This document shows positions 1-8,246 of a DNA stretch of 64,000 nt, piece after piece (positions within the stretch are counted from its first letter, which is position 1; every line of letters begins with the position of its first letter). A model generated the notes under the pieces. The model saw only the letters and a program-made list of their open reading frames with translations. It was not told the DNA's origin and did no database searches. Both the position numbers and the translations under genes were made by a program. The stretch spans positions 496,001 to 560,000 of the forward strand of contig NZ_CP156891.1 of assembly GCF_019249795.2 (NCBI RefSeq), given 5' to 3'. This stretch comes from Segatella copri. Lineage in GTDB: Bacteria; Bacteroidota; Bacteroidia; Bacteroidales; Bacteroidaceae.

Positions 1-183
1 GCTACACTTGCCATCAAGACTGCTCTCGGCTACCGTGTGAGGGACGCATCCCACTTGTACAGTGAATACAACGACTTGAACGACTATCTGTGCGGAGTGA
101 AATCCAAACAGTCAGTACACCAAGTACAGCCTGTTAAGCAGACTGTTCCACCTCGCAGGAAAGGCGCAGCCTTGGGCATGTAG
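1..183 (+). CDS. C-terminal end of a Toprim/primase-like mobilization protein (partial)
   Basis: The window opens inside a reading frame that runs from base 1 to a TAG at 181-183, so only the last 60 residues are present. The segment GYRVRDASHLYSEYNDLNDY resembles the end of the Toprim-like domain of the DNA primase-type proteins encoded just before MobV relaxases in Bacteroides mobilizable elements such as the NBU family. The rest of the tail is basic and probably disordered. The assignment rests on this short similarity and on the relaxase downstream; the catalytic part lies outside the window. Another mobilization protein cannot be excluded. Confidence 0.5.
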   Translation, partial: ATLAIKTALGYRVRDASHLYSEYNDLNDYLCGVKSKQSVHQVQPVKQTVPPRRKGAALGM

Positions 184-373
184 GCGGTTCCTGCTCCAAT
201 GGCTATTCTGAACGGAAAAGCCATAGCTCAATAGGGCGTTTTCTTGACGCAGTGGCACGCCACCGCTAAAAACACCCATTTGAGCAAAGGGGCATCCCCT
301 TTTGAAACCCCGTGAGCCATGCGCTGGGCGCAATGCGGCAAGCGGATTTGTACAACTCAAAAACAAGTTTATT
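184..373. other. Intergenic region before the relaxase, candidate oriT
   Basis: This 190-nt gap separates the primase-like gene from the MobV relaxase, the usual place for the transfer origin in MobV elements. It contains a perfect hairpin AAAGGGG-cat-CCCCTTT at 286-302 and a short palindrome GTGGCacGCCAC near 252-263. No nick-site consensus is recognised, so oriT is an inference from position and symmetry. Confidence 0.35.
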
Positions 374-1720
374 ATGGGACATTTCAGTTTGGATTTCAAG
401 AAGGCAAAGGGCTGCTCTGACGCAAGGGAGTCAGACCACATAGAGCGCAAGGTGATACCCGACAACGCTGACCCTACGAGAACTCACCTCAACCGTGAGC
501 TTGTCAAGATGCCGAGCGGTGTGTATGGTCGTGACGAAGCCATCGCCCACCGCATCAAGACGGCAGGCATCAAGCGCAAGATAACCAATGACCAGGTGAG
601 GGTGATTAGAACCGTGCTGTCTGGAACGCACGAGGACATGATGAACATCGCAGCCAATGGTCAGCTTGACGATTGGTGCAACGACAGCTTGAAGTGGTTG
701 CAGGACACATTCGGCAAGGAGAATGTCGTGTCGGTGGTTCTCCACATGGATGAGCACACGCCGCACCTCCACGCCTCCATCGTTCCGATAGTAACAGGCG
801 AGCGGAGAAAGGCGAAGAACAAGACAGCGGAAGAAGGCAAGCGGACATACCGCAAGAAAGCCAATGCCGTGAGACTGTGTGCCGATGATGTGCTCAACCG
901 AGACAAAATGATTGGCTATCACGACAGCTATGCTGAAGCTATGAGCAAGTATGGCTTGAAGAGAGGTGTCCGTGGATCAGATGCGAGGCATACCACCACG
1001 GCACAGTATTATCGCAACATCAAGCGAGAGACCGAGAGACTTCAAAACTGTATGAAGCTGCTGCAATCTGATATTGAGGAAGCACAGCGACTTCTACAAC
1101 AAACCAAGAGTGAAATCAGCACGGAGAAACTACAGGCTGCTAAGATGGAAGCCAAGACAGCCTTTGTGTCGAAGATTGGTTCTCTTTTAGGTAGTGGAAA
1201 ATTGAAGGAGGTGGAGCAACACAACCGAAAGTTGTGCGAGCTTGTGACAAACCGAGAGCAATACATTGACGAACTCCATGAGAAGGTGCAACGTATGGAG
1301 GACAGCCACAGCAAACAGCTTGACGAGATACAGCGTAAGCACCAATCGGAGGTCGCGAATTTGGAGAGCAAGCACACCACGGAGGTAACGATGCTCAACA
1401 ACATTATCCGCAAAGCCAAGCGTTGGTTCCCGATGTTGGAGGCACGCTTGCAAATGGAAGACCTGTGCAGGAGGGTTGGCTTTACCGTTGAACAAATTGA
1501 GGTGCTTCTTACAGGAAAGGCACTCAACTTTAGCGGTTCACTCTATTCCGAGGAGCACAGAAGAAAGTTCAATGTAGTGAATGCAGAAATTAAGGTATTC
1601 TCTGATTCTACCAAGCCGAACCAACTATTTTTGTATATAAATAGACAAACTATGGTTGAATGGTTTAAGGAACAGTGGAATAATATAAGGTTAAAAACAC
1701 AGCGTCGTTTCAAACTTTAA
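374..1720 (+). CDS. MobV family relaxase (plasmid recombination enzyme type)
   Basis: The protein has 448 residues. The start at 374 (MGHFSLDFKKAKG) is chosen over an in-frame ATG at 302 because MobV proteins begin this way and 302 lies in the intergenic hairpin region. The N-terminal 210 residues form the Mob_Pre domain, with the histidine-rich metal motif HMDEHTPHLH at about residues 125-134. This domain nicks the transfer origin in cis and pilots the strand into a recipient with the help of another element's conjugation machine. Residues of about 220-360 are a long coiled coil rich in Glu, Lys and Gln, followed by a short C-terminal domain without a recognised family. The gene follows the primase-like gene, as in NBU-type elements. 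No integrase is visible, so the other end of the element must lie left of base 1. Confidence 0.9.
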   Translation: MGHFSLDFKKAKGCSDARESDHIERKVIPDNADPTRTHLNRELVKMPSGVYGRDEAIAHRIKTAGIKRKITNDQVRVIRTVLSGTHEDMMNIAANGQLDDWCNDSLKWLQDTFGKENVVSVVLHMDEHTPHLHASIVPIVTGERRKAKNKTAEEGKRTYRKKANAVRLCADDVLNRDKMIGYHDSYAEAMSKYGLKRGVRGSDARHTTTAQYYRNIKRETERLQNCMKLLQSDIEEAQRLLQQTKSEISTEKLQAAKMEAKTAFVSKIGSLLGSGKLKEVEQHNRKLCELVTNREQYIDELHEKVQRMEDSHSKQLDEIQRKHQSEVANLESKHTTEVTMLNNIIRKAKRWFPMLEARLQMEDLCRRVGFTVEQIEVLLTGKALNFSGSLYSEEHRRKFNVVNAEIKVFSDSTKPNQLFLYINRQTMVEWFKEQWNNIRLKTQRRFKL

Positions 1721-1735
1721 TATACTTTTTGCAAG

Positions 1736-1781
1736 AACAAAGAAGGCAGCTTACTTTTTTTGGGTAAACCGCCTCTTTGTT
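1736..1781. terminator. Bidirectional terminator between mobV and the TonB receptor
   Basis: AACAAAGAAGGC at 1736-1747 pairs with GCCTCTTTGTT at 1771-1781 (one bulge), with a T-rich loop. It separates two convergent genes. Confidence 0.6.
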
Positions 1782-1788
1782 GTTGCTT

Positions 1789-4401
1789 TTACAATTGACA
1801 TGTTAGAGATAGCATAACATTTCCAGAATGTTGTTTGTATCTAACATAGGATGTGTAAGTTGGTGTAACATTTTGTTTTAACCAATTGATTCCGTTAAGG
1901 TGAAAGATATTCGTGCCAGAAAGTTTGCATGTGAATTTCTTGATTTTATAGGAAATGGAAAAATCAATATCTCGCAATATCTTACTTCCGCTTGTATTCT
2001 CTATCTTGTTCCACTTGCCGGTAACAAAACTGGCGAACTTGTTCTTCGCAAATATGAGCTTTGCAGTTCCACCAAATTCCTTGTCACTAGAATCAATGTT
2101 TAAGTCGGTGACTTTGTTTGTCAACTTGTTGTACAAGCCATCAACCTCAACATTGAAAGGAATCTTAAAGCGTGAGACGAAACCTAAGTCTGTCTTTAAG
2201 TTCCCTATCAACATTTTACACGGAATGGAATTGTATGCAATTTCGTTTCGATTCCATAAAAATGTTGTGGTCAGTTTGGCATCAATAGGCAAGTTGCCCA
2301 ATCCTTTGTTGGCATATAAAGTTGCATTTACGGTTTCCTTTTTTCCTCCATCCATATAATTTTGGCTGTGTAATAAACCGTCATTCTGATAGTTCAGCAT
2401 TTCGGTGTTATCAGCCTTCTCATAAGTCAAATACATAAATATAATTGTTCTGCTATACAAACTATACAACTTATAAGCAATATTCATGTTCAGGGCGTTG
2501 TTGCCCAACCTTGAATATGAGGAAGCATCTGTGACCTCATCGTAGCTATTGATGACAGACAGTCTCGATAGTGCTTCAATATCGGTTGGAACATATTTGT
2601 AACTCAGTCCAAATGCAACAGAGTGTTGCTGACTGAAACGTAATTCTGTTGCAAAGGATGGCTCCCACTTGATTACAGACTTTGTCACTAGTCCATTGAT
2701 GTTTGTGCTATTCCCATAATCAGAAAATCTAACACCAGCATCAAACCTAAAGAGACCTTTGTTCTTCATAAGTCCTCCATAAATCCCGAAATTGTGACTG
2801 TTCAAGTGTTCGCTATCTACATTTTGGTCTATCCATGAATCGGAGTTCTGACCAGACAATTCCCATTTCAAGTTGATTTTATGGAAAATAGGAAATACAT
2901 AGCCTACAGCACCTGCCACATTTAGCTTCTTCAAATCTTTATCTATATAGTAAGAATCATCTGCCTGTTTGTATTCGTTAGGCAGTTCATAAGAGGAAAG
3001 AACATCCAAGTTTCTTTCTGATTTAGAAAAAGCGAAATCTACACTTCCATAAAGCAGGCCTTTGCCTATCAATGAATTTAAGTTTACCTGTTGTAATACA
3101 TTAAATCCTTTGTTCTTGTCATTGTCTGCATTTCTATCGGAATTATTGTTATAATAATCCATGATAGACATATTGTTTCTCATGTCGCTATATGCCAACT
3201 TCGTTTGGAAACGCAAACTTGCATATGGATTGACATCCCATTTTTGACTGAGGTTAAATGAACTAAAGTTACCTCTTTTCTTGCCATTCTCTTCTGTTGA
3301 CTTACGTATAACTTCCTGCGCCACCTTTACATGTTGTTCCGTTGACAATGCAGACTTTGCATCCATTTCATTGTGGATGACACCTATCGTGACATTGTAG
3401 TGCGAAGTCGGTTTCAATGTTAAGTTGACATTACCGATACCAGAAGTCCTTTTGTATTCGTCATTGCTTGGCATCAAGACATTTCTTTCTGCACTTGAAA
3501 GGCTCAGTTGCGCAAATCCATTGGTTGTTTTTACTCCTGTAAGACCGCCATTGGCATTGAGATAGTCCATTATAGAGAAAACTGTCTCATTGGTGTTGTT
3601 AGCATTTGCAATGATGGATGCAGACACTTTTTTGTCCATCTTCAAAGCTGAGTTCTTGCTGTCAAACTTGTTCTTAACACCACCCCCTTCTGTAAAGTTT
3701 CCTGCCCATTTGTTGTGTAAGTCTTTATTAATAAGGTTCAGTGCAGTTGTCTCTTTTGAATTGAAAGAGTTTCCTACATTTCCGTCATTGTAATTGTTCA
3801 GTAGCTCCACACCAGAAGCAAAGTCTGCAGACAAAGTTTTTAGTGCATGTCCTCCTGTAGAAAGCACATCTTCGCCATTGACCAAGAACTTATCTATTTT
3901 TTTCCCTTGGTAGGAAACATTTCCCGACTCATCAACAGTCATTCCTGGCAACTTTTTAATGACATCGCTCATGTTCTGTTCACTTCCGTTTTTAAACACA
4001 TCTGGACTAAATTCAATTGTGTCATTCTTGATTTTCGCCCCTAAGTTTCTACCTTTTATTGTTACCTCAGACAATGTGTAGCTGTCGTCTTTCATCATTA
4101 AGTGTAATGGGGTTGCCGGCACTTCTTTATAATGTACTCTCAGTGTAGTATATCCGACACATCTTGCTGTCAACCAAAATGAGGACAAAGCCTTGTTGGA
4201 TTGGATAGTGAACGAACCATCGTCTTTTGATATTGCATACGAAACGATGGAATGTGCCGCACTATCTTGTGAACATGTAACAGTACAAAAGGGTATGGCT
4301 GTATTTTGTGCATCAACAACCATACCCGATATATTCTGTGCTATAGAAAATCTACATATGCAGATTAGCATACATAACAGTAAACTTCTTAAACGTCCCA
4401 T
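1789..4401 (-). CDS. TonB-dependent receptor / outer-membrane beta-barrel protein (GLPGLI-associated)
   Basis: The 870-residue protein starts with a signal peptide ending near FSIAQ. A carboxypeptidase-D-like regulatory fold follows (about residues 22-105, starting ISGMVVDAQNTAIPFC), then a plug-like segment with DVIKKLPGMTVDESG and KFLVNGEDVL. The remainder, about residues 240-870, alternates aromatic and polar residues as expected for a large outer-membrane barrel, and the chain ends in a strand (SGNVMLSLTCQL). It lies 18 nt after the GLPGLI gene, and both follow a small secreted peptide gene, so the three are probably one operon. The family imports or exports substrates through the outer membrane; the substrate is unknown. 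No SusD partner is present, which argues against a polysaccharide utilisation locus. Base composition is AT-richer than the core genes to the right, consistent with transfer. Confidence 0.85.
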   Translation of the reverse strand: MGRLRSLLLCMLICICRFSIAQNISGMVVDAQNTAIPFCTVTCSQDSAAHSIVSYAISKDDGSFTIQSNKALSSFWLTARCVGYTTLRVHYKEVPATPLHLMMKDDSYTLSEVTIKGRNLGAKIKNDTIEFSPDVFKNGSEQNMSDVIKKLPGMTVDESGNVSYQGKKIDKFLVNGEDVLSTGGHALKTLSADFASGVELLNNYNDGNVGNSFNSKETTALNLINKDLHNKWAGNFTEGGGVKNKFDSKNSALKMDKKVSASIIANANNTNETVFSIMDYLNANGGLTGVKTTNGFAQLSLSSAERNVLMPSNDEYKRTSGIGNVNLTLKPTSHYNVTIGVIHNEMDAKSALSTEQHVKVAQEVIRKSTEENGKKRGNFSSFNLSQKWDVNPYASLRFQTKLAYSDMRNNMSIMDYYNNNSDRNADNDKNKGFNVLQQVNLNSLIGKGLLYGSVDFAFSKSERNLDVLSSYELPNEYKQADDSYYIDKDLKKLNVAGAVGYVFPIFHKINLKWELSGQNSDSWIDQNVDSEHLNSHNFGIYGGLMKNKGLFRFDAGVRFSDYGNSTNINGLVTKSVIKWEPSFATELRFSQQHSVAFGLSYKYVPTDIEALSRLSVINSYDEVTDASSYSRLGNNALNMNIAYKLYSLYSRTIIFMYLTYEKADNTEMLNYQNDGLLHSQNYMDGGKKETVNATLYANKGLGNLPIDAKLTTTFLWNRNEIAYNSIPCKMLIGNLKTDLGFVSRFKIPFNVEVDGLYNKLTNKVTDLNIDSSDKEFGGTAKLIFAKNKFASFVTGKWNKIENTSGSKILRDIDFSISYKIKKFTCKLSGTNIFHLNGINWLKQNVTPTYTSYVRYKQHSGNVMLSLTCQL

Positions 4402-4419
4402 ACATCCTTATGTTTTATC

Positions 4420-5115
4420 CTATAAAACTATGACATTGTCATTGCCGCTTTCCTTCAACTCTTCAATCTTTTTCTTCTGTAACTTTTCAAAAGCAGGTTT
4501 TTGCATTATTTTTCCTCTTGGTAACTCTATCTTGACTTGCCCTTTTATAGGCAAAATACTTTCTGCCTCATAAATTTCGCTTGATGTCGTCAAGCGGAGT
4601 ATTGCCCCTGGCAGCCCTATATATCCACAAGGTCCTACGGGGGATGGTATTTCTTGACAGAACCATGCTACTACAGAACGATTTTTCTTATATACGGCCT
4701 TTGTACATTTCTTTCCTAAAACTTCTATAGTCTCATCAAAATACAAATCCCATTCATTTTTTAATGAATCAGAAAAAACGACAAACGTCTTATCTACAAT
4801 GCTTTTTATACTTATTTCCTTATTATCTGTTGTATTTGTATAGTATGAGCCACTTCCTTCAAGTTTGATAACATTGTTATCTATGCCTGTGGTTGAAAAT
4901 GCACATTCGTTGCCATTAGTAAATAAAGTATAAGTTTTATGCTGATTGGACAATTGATTTATAATCATTTGTCTTTTACTTAAATCACTCATACTATAGA
5001 CCTCCTTCGGAATTTGCATCACCATATTATAATGTATGGATAATCCTATCTTTTGTGCGGAGACTAATAGACAAGAGACTAAGCACGAAAGCGTGAATAA
5101 TATAACCCTTTTCAT
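4420..5115 (-). CDS. GLPGLI family protein
   Basis: The protein has 231 residues. The start at 5115 gives a clean signal peptide (MKRVILFTLSCLVSCLLVSA); an in-frame ATG upstream at 5160 would place 15 extra residues before it. The family motif appears as YIGLPGAILRL at about residues 161-171, with the last Ile of GLPGLI replaced, preceded by the usual short strand containing WFCQEIPSPVGP. The family occurs in Bacteroidota, often next to a TonB-dependent receptor as here, and has no assigned biochemical function. The likely location is the periplasm or outer membrane. The frame is intact, and it is followed directly by the receptor gene. Confidence 0.85.
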   Translation of the reverse strand: MKRVILFTLSCLVSCLLVSAQKIGLSIHYNMVMQIPKEVYSMSDLSKRQMIINQLSNQHKTYTLFTNGNECAFSTTGIDNNVIKLEGSGSYYTNTTDNKEISIKSIVDKTFVVFSDSLKNEWDLYFDETIEVLGKKCTKAVYKKNRSVVAWFCQEIPSPVGPCGYIGLPGAILRLTTSSEIYEAESILPIKGQVKIELPRGKIMQKPAFEKLQKKKIEELKESGNDNVIVL

Positions 5116-5145
5116 ATTTGTACAGAATAGAAAGAAAATATTAAA

Positions 5146-5179
5146 GAGTAGGCACTCCAATTAAAAAGAGTGCCTACTC
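5146..5179 (-). promoter_or_regulatory. Intercistronic hairpin between the peptide gene and the GLPGLI gene
   Basis: GAGTAGGCACTC at 5146-5157 pairs perfectly with GAGTGCCTACTC at 5168-5179 around a 10-nt loop. In the minus-strand transcript the stem is followed only by a broken U tract, so it could be a partial terminator or an RNA-stabilising stem that leaves the upstream peptide gene more abundant than the downstream genes. Confidence 0.55.
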
Positions 5180-5221
5180 ATGTAATATGCAGTCGTTGTT
5201 GATTAGCAATAGACTACGACA

Positions 5222-5410
5222 TTAGAGAACAATAATGACTGTTCCATCTTTGGTAATAATAACGACAGGACCATTTGATGGAGTTGCTTGGAACGTTGTT
5301 GTTGCCTTAATGTTGTTTACTACTGGTGAAGATACTTCAGCCGCACTTGCTTGACTTGGCATGCATATAGCACCTAATGCCAAAGCCATAGAAAACAAAA
5401 ACTTTTTCAT
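5222..5410 (-). CDS. Small secreted peptide (62 aa) leading the GLPGLI/TonB locus
   Basis: The gene encodes a signal peptide (MKKFLFSMALALGAICMPSQASA, cleavage likely after ASA) and a mature peptide of about 39 residues. The mature part ends in a hydrophobic, nearly symmetrical segment, GPVVIITKDGTVIIVL, that reads as two beta strands around a KDG turn. It contains no cysteine in the mature part and no double-glycine leader. I do not recognise the family. It is the first gene of the minus-strand locus, is separated from the GLPGLI gene by a hairpin, and has a -7-like element (CAAAAGTA read on the plus strand at 5472-5479) upstream. The order peptide, GLPGLI, receptor suggests the peptide is a substrate, ligand or surface partner of the receptor, which is inference. 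Confidence 0.65.
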   Translation of the reverse strand: MKKFLFSMALALGAICMPSQASAAEVSSPVVNNIKATTTFQATPSNGPVVIITKDGTVIIVL

Positions 5411-5900
5411 GTTTTCTCCTTTTTAAATGTTATACATGTTGCGGAGGTATAAACCTCTTTGTTTTCGATTGCAAAAGTACAAAAAAAAATGATTGATAGA
5501 ACTTTTTGATGGTTATTTTAAACTGAATTAAACTTATTGACGGCAAAATTAAATCTGATTAAACATTATGCTGCTATTTTGTAAGGAAACTGGTGCCTTT
5601 TGTAACATGTATTTCGGTTTGATGTTTTTTTGGAATTAAAAATCTTAGATTCATTATTTTTTTGTATTTTTGCAGCCGAAAAGAGTTGTTAGGCAGCAAA
5701 CGTATGCAGATAGCAGAATTTAGGACTGTTGCCAAATCATTACCTCTATTGAGGTGAAAGACTCATAAATAGCTCATTTTAAGCTATTCGGCAGTTTTTA
5801 GCGTAATTTTACATGAAAAAATCTGCAGCTTGAAACAATAAACAAACACATTTTTCGTTTTTACGAAAATCGAGAATAAAATCACTAAAACAGTAAAATT
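5411..5900. other. Divergent intergenic region with putative promoters
   Basis: This 490-nt AT-rich gap separates the peptide operon (minus) from the LytTR gene (plus). CAAAAGTA at 5472-5479 is a minus-strand -7 element (TACTTTTG) without a clear -33 box. TATTTTTG at 5665-5672 is a plus-strand -7 element, also without a good -33 box. That would give the LytTR mRNA a leader of about 220 nt containing small hairpins (AATAGCT/AGCTATT near 5769-5790 and TTTTCGT/ACGAAAA near 5854-5871). No open frame of note was seen. Confidence 0.4.
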
Positions 5901-6608
5901 ATGATTTTAAATTGCGCCATCATAGATGAAGATCCGGAAGCTTTGCAACTCCTGGAACAGTATATAGAAAAAACTCCGACCCTGCATTTGATCGGAGCCT
6001 ACAAAAGTGCGATAGATGCTGTAGACGGCATCCATCACAACCATCTCGACATACTTTTTCTCGCCATCCACATGCAGCAGATCAGCGGTTTGGAATTTGC
6101 AAAGGTTGTACCCAAGAACGTGAAGATTGTCTTCACCACCGCATTCAAGGAGTATGCCATCGAAGCCTACAAAGTGAATGCATTCGACTATCTGCTCAAG
6201 CCCATCACCTACGATGACTTTATGGGATCATGCCAGAAAGTCTTCGAACGCTACATGCAGGACGATAACTACAACCCTATCAAGCGCGACGGTTTTCTGG
6301 TGGTAAAACGAGATTACAAATGCGTAAGAATCCCGATAGATGATATTCTGTTTGTTGACTGCGACAAAGACTACATCCGTTTCCATCTTGAGGGCAGGCC
6401 TAACATCAGAACCCTGGGCAACCTCAAACAGTTGGAAGAAAGGCTGCCAAGAGAAAAATTCAAGCGTGTACACCGTTCGTTCCTTGCCAACATGACAAAG
6501 TTTGATACGGTAGACCAGCAGCACATTACCTATGGCGACCAGAGCATTCCGATATCAGAAACCTACTTTGAATTTATCAAGAAATATCTGGAAGACCATT
6601 CTCTATGA
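5901..6608 (+). CDS. LytTR family response regulator with a degenerate receiver domain
   Basis: The 235-residue protein has an N-terminal receiver (REC) domain (about 1-120) and a C-terminal LytTR DNA-binding domain (about 135-232, with VKRDYKCVRIPIDDILFVDC and FKRVHRSFLANM). The receiver keeps the acidic pair after the first strand (Asp9, Asp11), the Thr in FTTAF and the Lys in LLKPI. However, the phospho-acceptor position reads ILFLAIHM, so Ala55 (codon GCC) stands where an Asp is expected. The protein therefore probably cannot be phosphorylated in the usual way. No histidine kinase gene is next to it. It is flanked by the peptide operon and by an oppositely oriented HAD gene, so its targets are unknown. 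Confidence 0.9.
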   Translation: MILNCAIIDEDPEALQLLEQYIEKTPTLHLIGAYKSAIDAVDGIHHNHLDILFLAIHMQQISGLEFAKVVPKNVKIVFTTAFKEYAIEAYKVNAFDYLLKPITYDDFMGSCQKVFERYMQDDNYNPIKRDGFLVVKRDYKCVRIPIDDILFVDCDKDYIRFHLEGRPNIRTLGNLKQLEERLPREKFKRVHRSFLANMTKFDTVDQQHITYGDQSIPISETYFEFIKKYLEDHSL

Positions 6609-6639
6609 TGGTCTTCCAAATCATTTTTTCCTACCTTTC

Positions 6640-8055
6640 TTATAATATCTGCAAGGGTGATGATACCAGGATAGAAGCTCCATGTGCCAGCAGAAAATCG
6701 TGATCTCTGAATCCCCACAGCACTGAGATACAAGGCATTCCGCTGTTCTTTGCCGTCATCACATCCACGTCGCTGTCGCCGATATATACCGCCCTTTCTC
6801 TATCCGCATGCAGCTGCCGCAAGGCTTCGTTTACGGTATCTGGAGCCGGTTTTTTCTTGATATTCTCCCGCTCTCCTATCGCCACATCTACCAGGTCGCC
6901 GAAGAAATGGCGGCATATTTCCCGGGTAGCTGCATAAAACTTGTTGCTTACCACCGCAATGTTCTTTCCCCTATTCTTCAGTTCCTCCAGCATCTCCATC
7001 ACGTCCGGATAAGGTTTCGTATTATCCATATTGTGCACCATATAATGCTTGCGGAAATCCTGTAGGGTTTTCTCAAACATCTCGTTCTCCAATCCTCCCG
7101 GCACGGCACGTTCCATCAGTTTCTTCACCCCGTTTCCTACAAACATGCGTACTTCCTCCAGCGTACGTTCAGGCATCCCGTTCAGCTTCAGCGCATAATT
7201 GCAGCTTGCAGCCAGGTCGTGGAGAGAAGAAATCAGGGTTCCGTCAAGATCGAATATATAGGTATCGAAATTGAACTGGGCATGAACCGGAACCCTCTTG
7301 ATGCGGAACTCACCGCCGTGTAGCACATAAACATCCTGATGGTATACACGGATTTCACCCTGAGGAGTTCCCTGTCCGCCAGCCTGTTCATTACCCGAAA
7401 TGCCAAAGATTCTGTTATCCCCAAATTCCCACCTCTTCAGTTTCTGGGTCTGTGCATCAATCACCACATATTTATATTCTATCGGCTCATCGATAGCCTG
7501 CACATTCACAGATATTTCCCAGTCCTTGCCATGATAGTTCTGCATCTTCAGGAAATGAGCCGGATTCCATTTGCCCAGCGTAGGATGATTTCCCAACAAA
7601 GCTACAGCCTCACCCTCATAGAGTTTCGGGGCATGAATCTTGAAGATGATAGTACGGTCGAAGAGAGGCAGACGCGCTGGCTTGACATCAGTAAACTTCA
7701 CCTGCTGCAATACGAAGGCATTTTTTTCCACGTAAGGATTATCCTCCTCCAGCCAATAGTCTTGAAAATAGAAATTCTTACTCTCATCAAAAACATATTG
7801 GCGGGCAGAAGCGAGCGATTCCCTACGCAGCACCTTTCCCCCAGCATCTTTCACGCAGTAGCAGTAAGCCACAGCTACGAAAGGGTGATGGCGGTTCTGC
7901 CTTGACGCCATTTCCACCTCCCAGTGATAACCGTCCCGGGTGGTCATCGGCAAGTCCATCGTATCTTGATATCCATCAGCGGCGGCAAAAGTTAATTCTA
8001 CATGCAGGGCATGACCCCACTTGGCAGCATACGCTATCGAAAACTTCATTTTCAT
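6640..8055 (-). CDS. CBM20-domain protein fused to a HAD-family (phosphoglycolate phosphatase-like) hydrolase
   Basis: The 471-residue protein starts with MKMKFSIAYAAKWGHALHVE. The longer frame to 8163 is rejected because a promoter-like -7 element (TACCTTTG on the minus strand, 8118-8125) lies inside it. Residues of about 1-120 and 125-240 look like two starch-binding CBM20-type modules (KWGHALHVE, then ALLGNHPTLGKWNP and PIEYKYVVID), the pair normally found at the N-terminus of Bacteroidota 4-alpha-glucanotransferase. The amylomaltase domain is absent. From about residue 260 there is a complete HAD phosphatase instead: FDLDGTLISS (nucleophile Asp), VVSNKF, and KKPAPD with YIGDSDVDV. The enzyme probably dephosphorylates a small phosphorylated metabolite, and the CBM modules may tether it to glycogen or starch. 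Substrate and fusion function are inferred. Confidence 0.8.
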   Translation of the reverse strand: MKMKFSIAYAAKWGHALHVELTFAAADGYQDTMDLPMTTRDGYHWEVEMASRQNRHHPFVAVAYCYCVKDAGGKVLRRESLASARQYVFDESKNFYFQDYWLEEDNPYVEKNAFVLQQVKFTDVKPARLPLFDRTIIFKIHAPKLYEGEAVALLGNHPTLGKWNPAHFLKMQNYHGKDWEISVNVQAIDEPIEYKYVVIDAQTQKLKRWEFGDNRIFGISGNEQAGGQGTPQGEIRVYHQDVYVLHGGEFRIKRVPVHAQFNFDTYIFDLDGTLISSLHDLAASCNYALKLNGMPERTLEEVRMFVGNGVKKLMERAVPGGLENEMFEKTLQDFRKHYMVHNMDNTKPYPDVMEMLEELKNRGKNIAVVSNKFYAATREICRHFFGDLVDVAIGERENIKKKPAPDTVNEALRQLHADRERAVYIGDSDVDVMTAKNSGMPCISVLWGFRDHDFLLAHGASILVSSPLQIL

Positions 8056-8187
8056 AATACTTTTATAATAATGTGCCCGAAAGCACCGATACACATGTTG
8101 ATTCTCAATGTCAAGTGCAAAGGTAACAAAAAAGCAGACACAACGGATAAAGAAAGATGACAATTAACCTATTTTAAATTCCTATAC

Positions 8188-8218
8188 TTTGCTATTTCCT
8201 ATTTTTACTGTACTTTTG
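8188..8218 (+). promoter_or_regulatory. Promoter of mltG
   Basis: TTTG at 8188-8191 and TACTTTTG at 8211-8218 are separated by 19 nt, an exact match to the Bacteroidota promoter. The start codon is 28 nt downstream of the -7 box. Confidence 0.75.
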
Positions 8219-8246
8219 CACCCGAAAAATAACAAACAAGAAGAAT

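Noticed and set aside
302..373. Upstream ATG at 302 as the start of the MobV relaxase
   Set aside because: The extra 24 residues come from the intergenic hairpin region and MobV proteins start at the MGHFSLDF-like sequence.
8056..8163. Longer start of the CBM20-HAD protein at 8163
   Set aside because: A -7 promoter element lies within this stretch and CBM20 begins at the MKMKFSIAY sequence.
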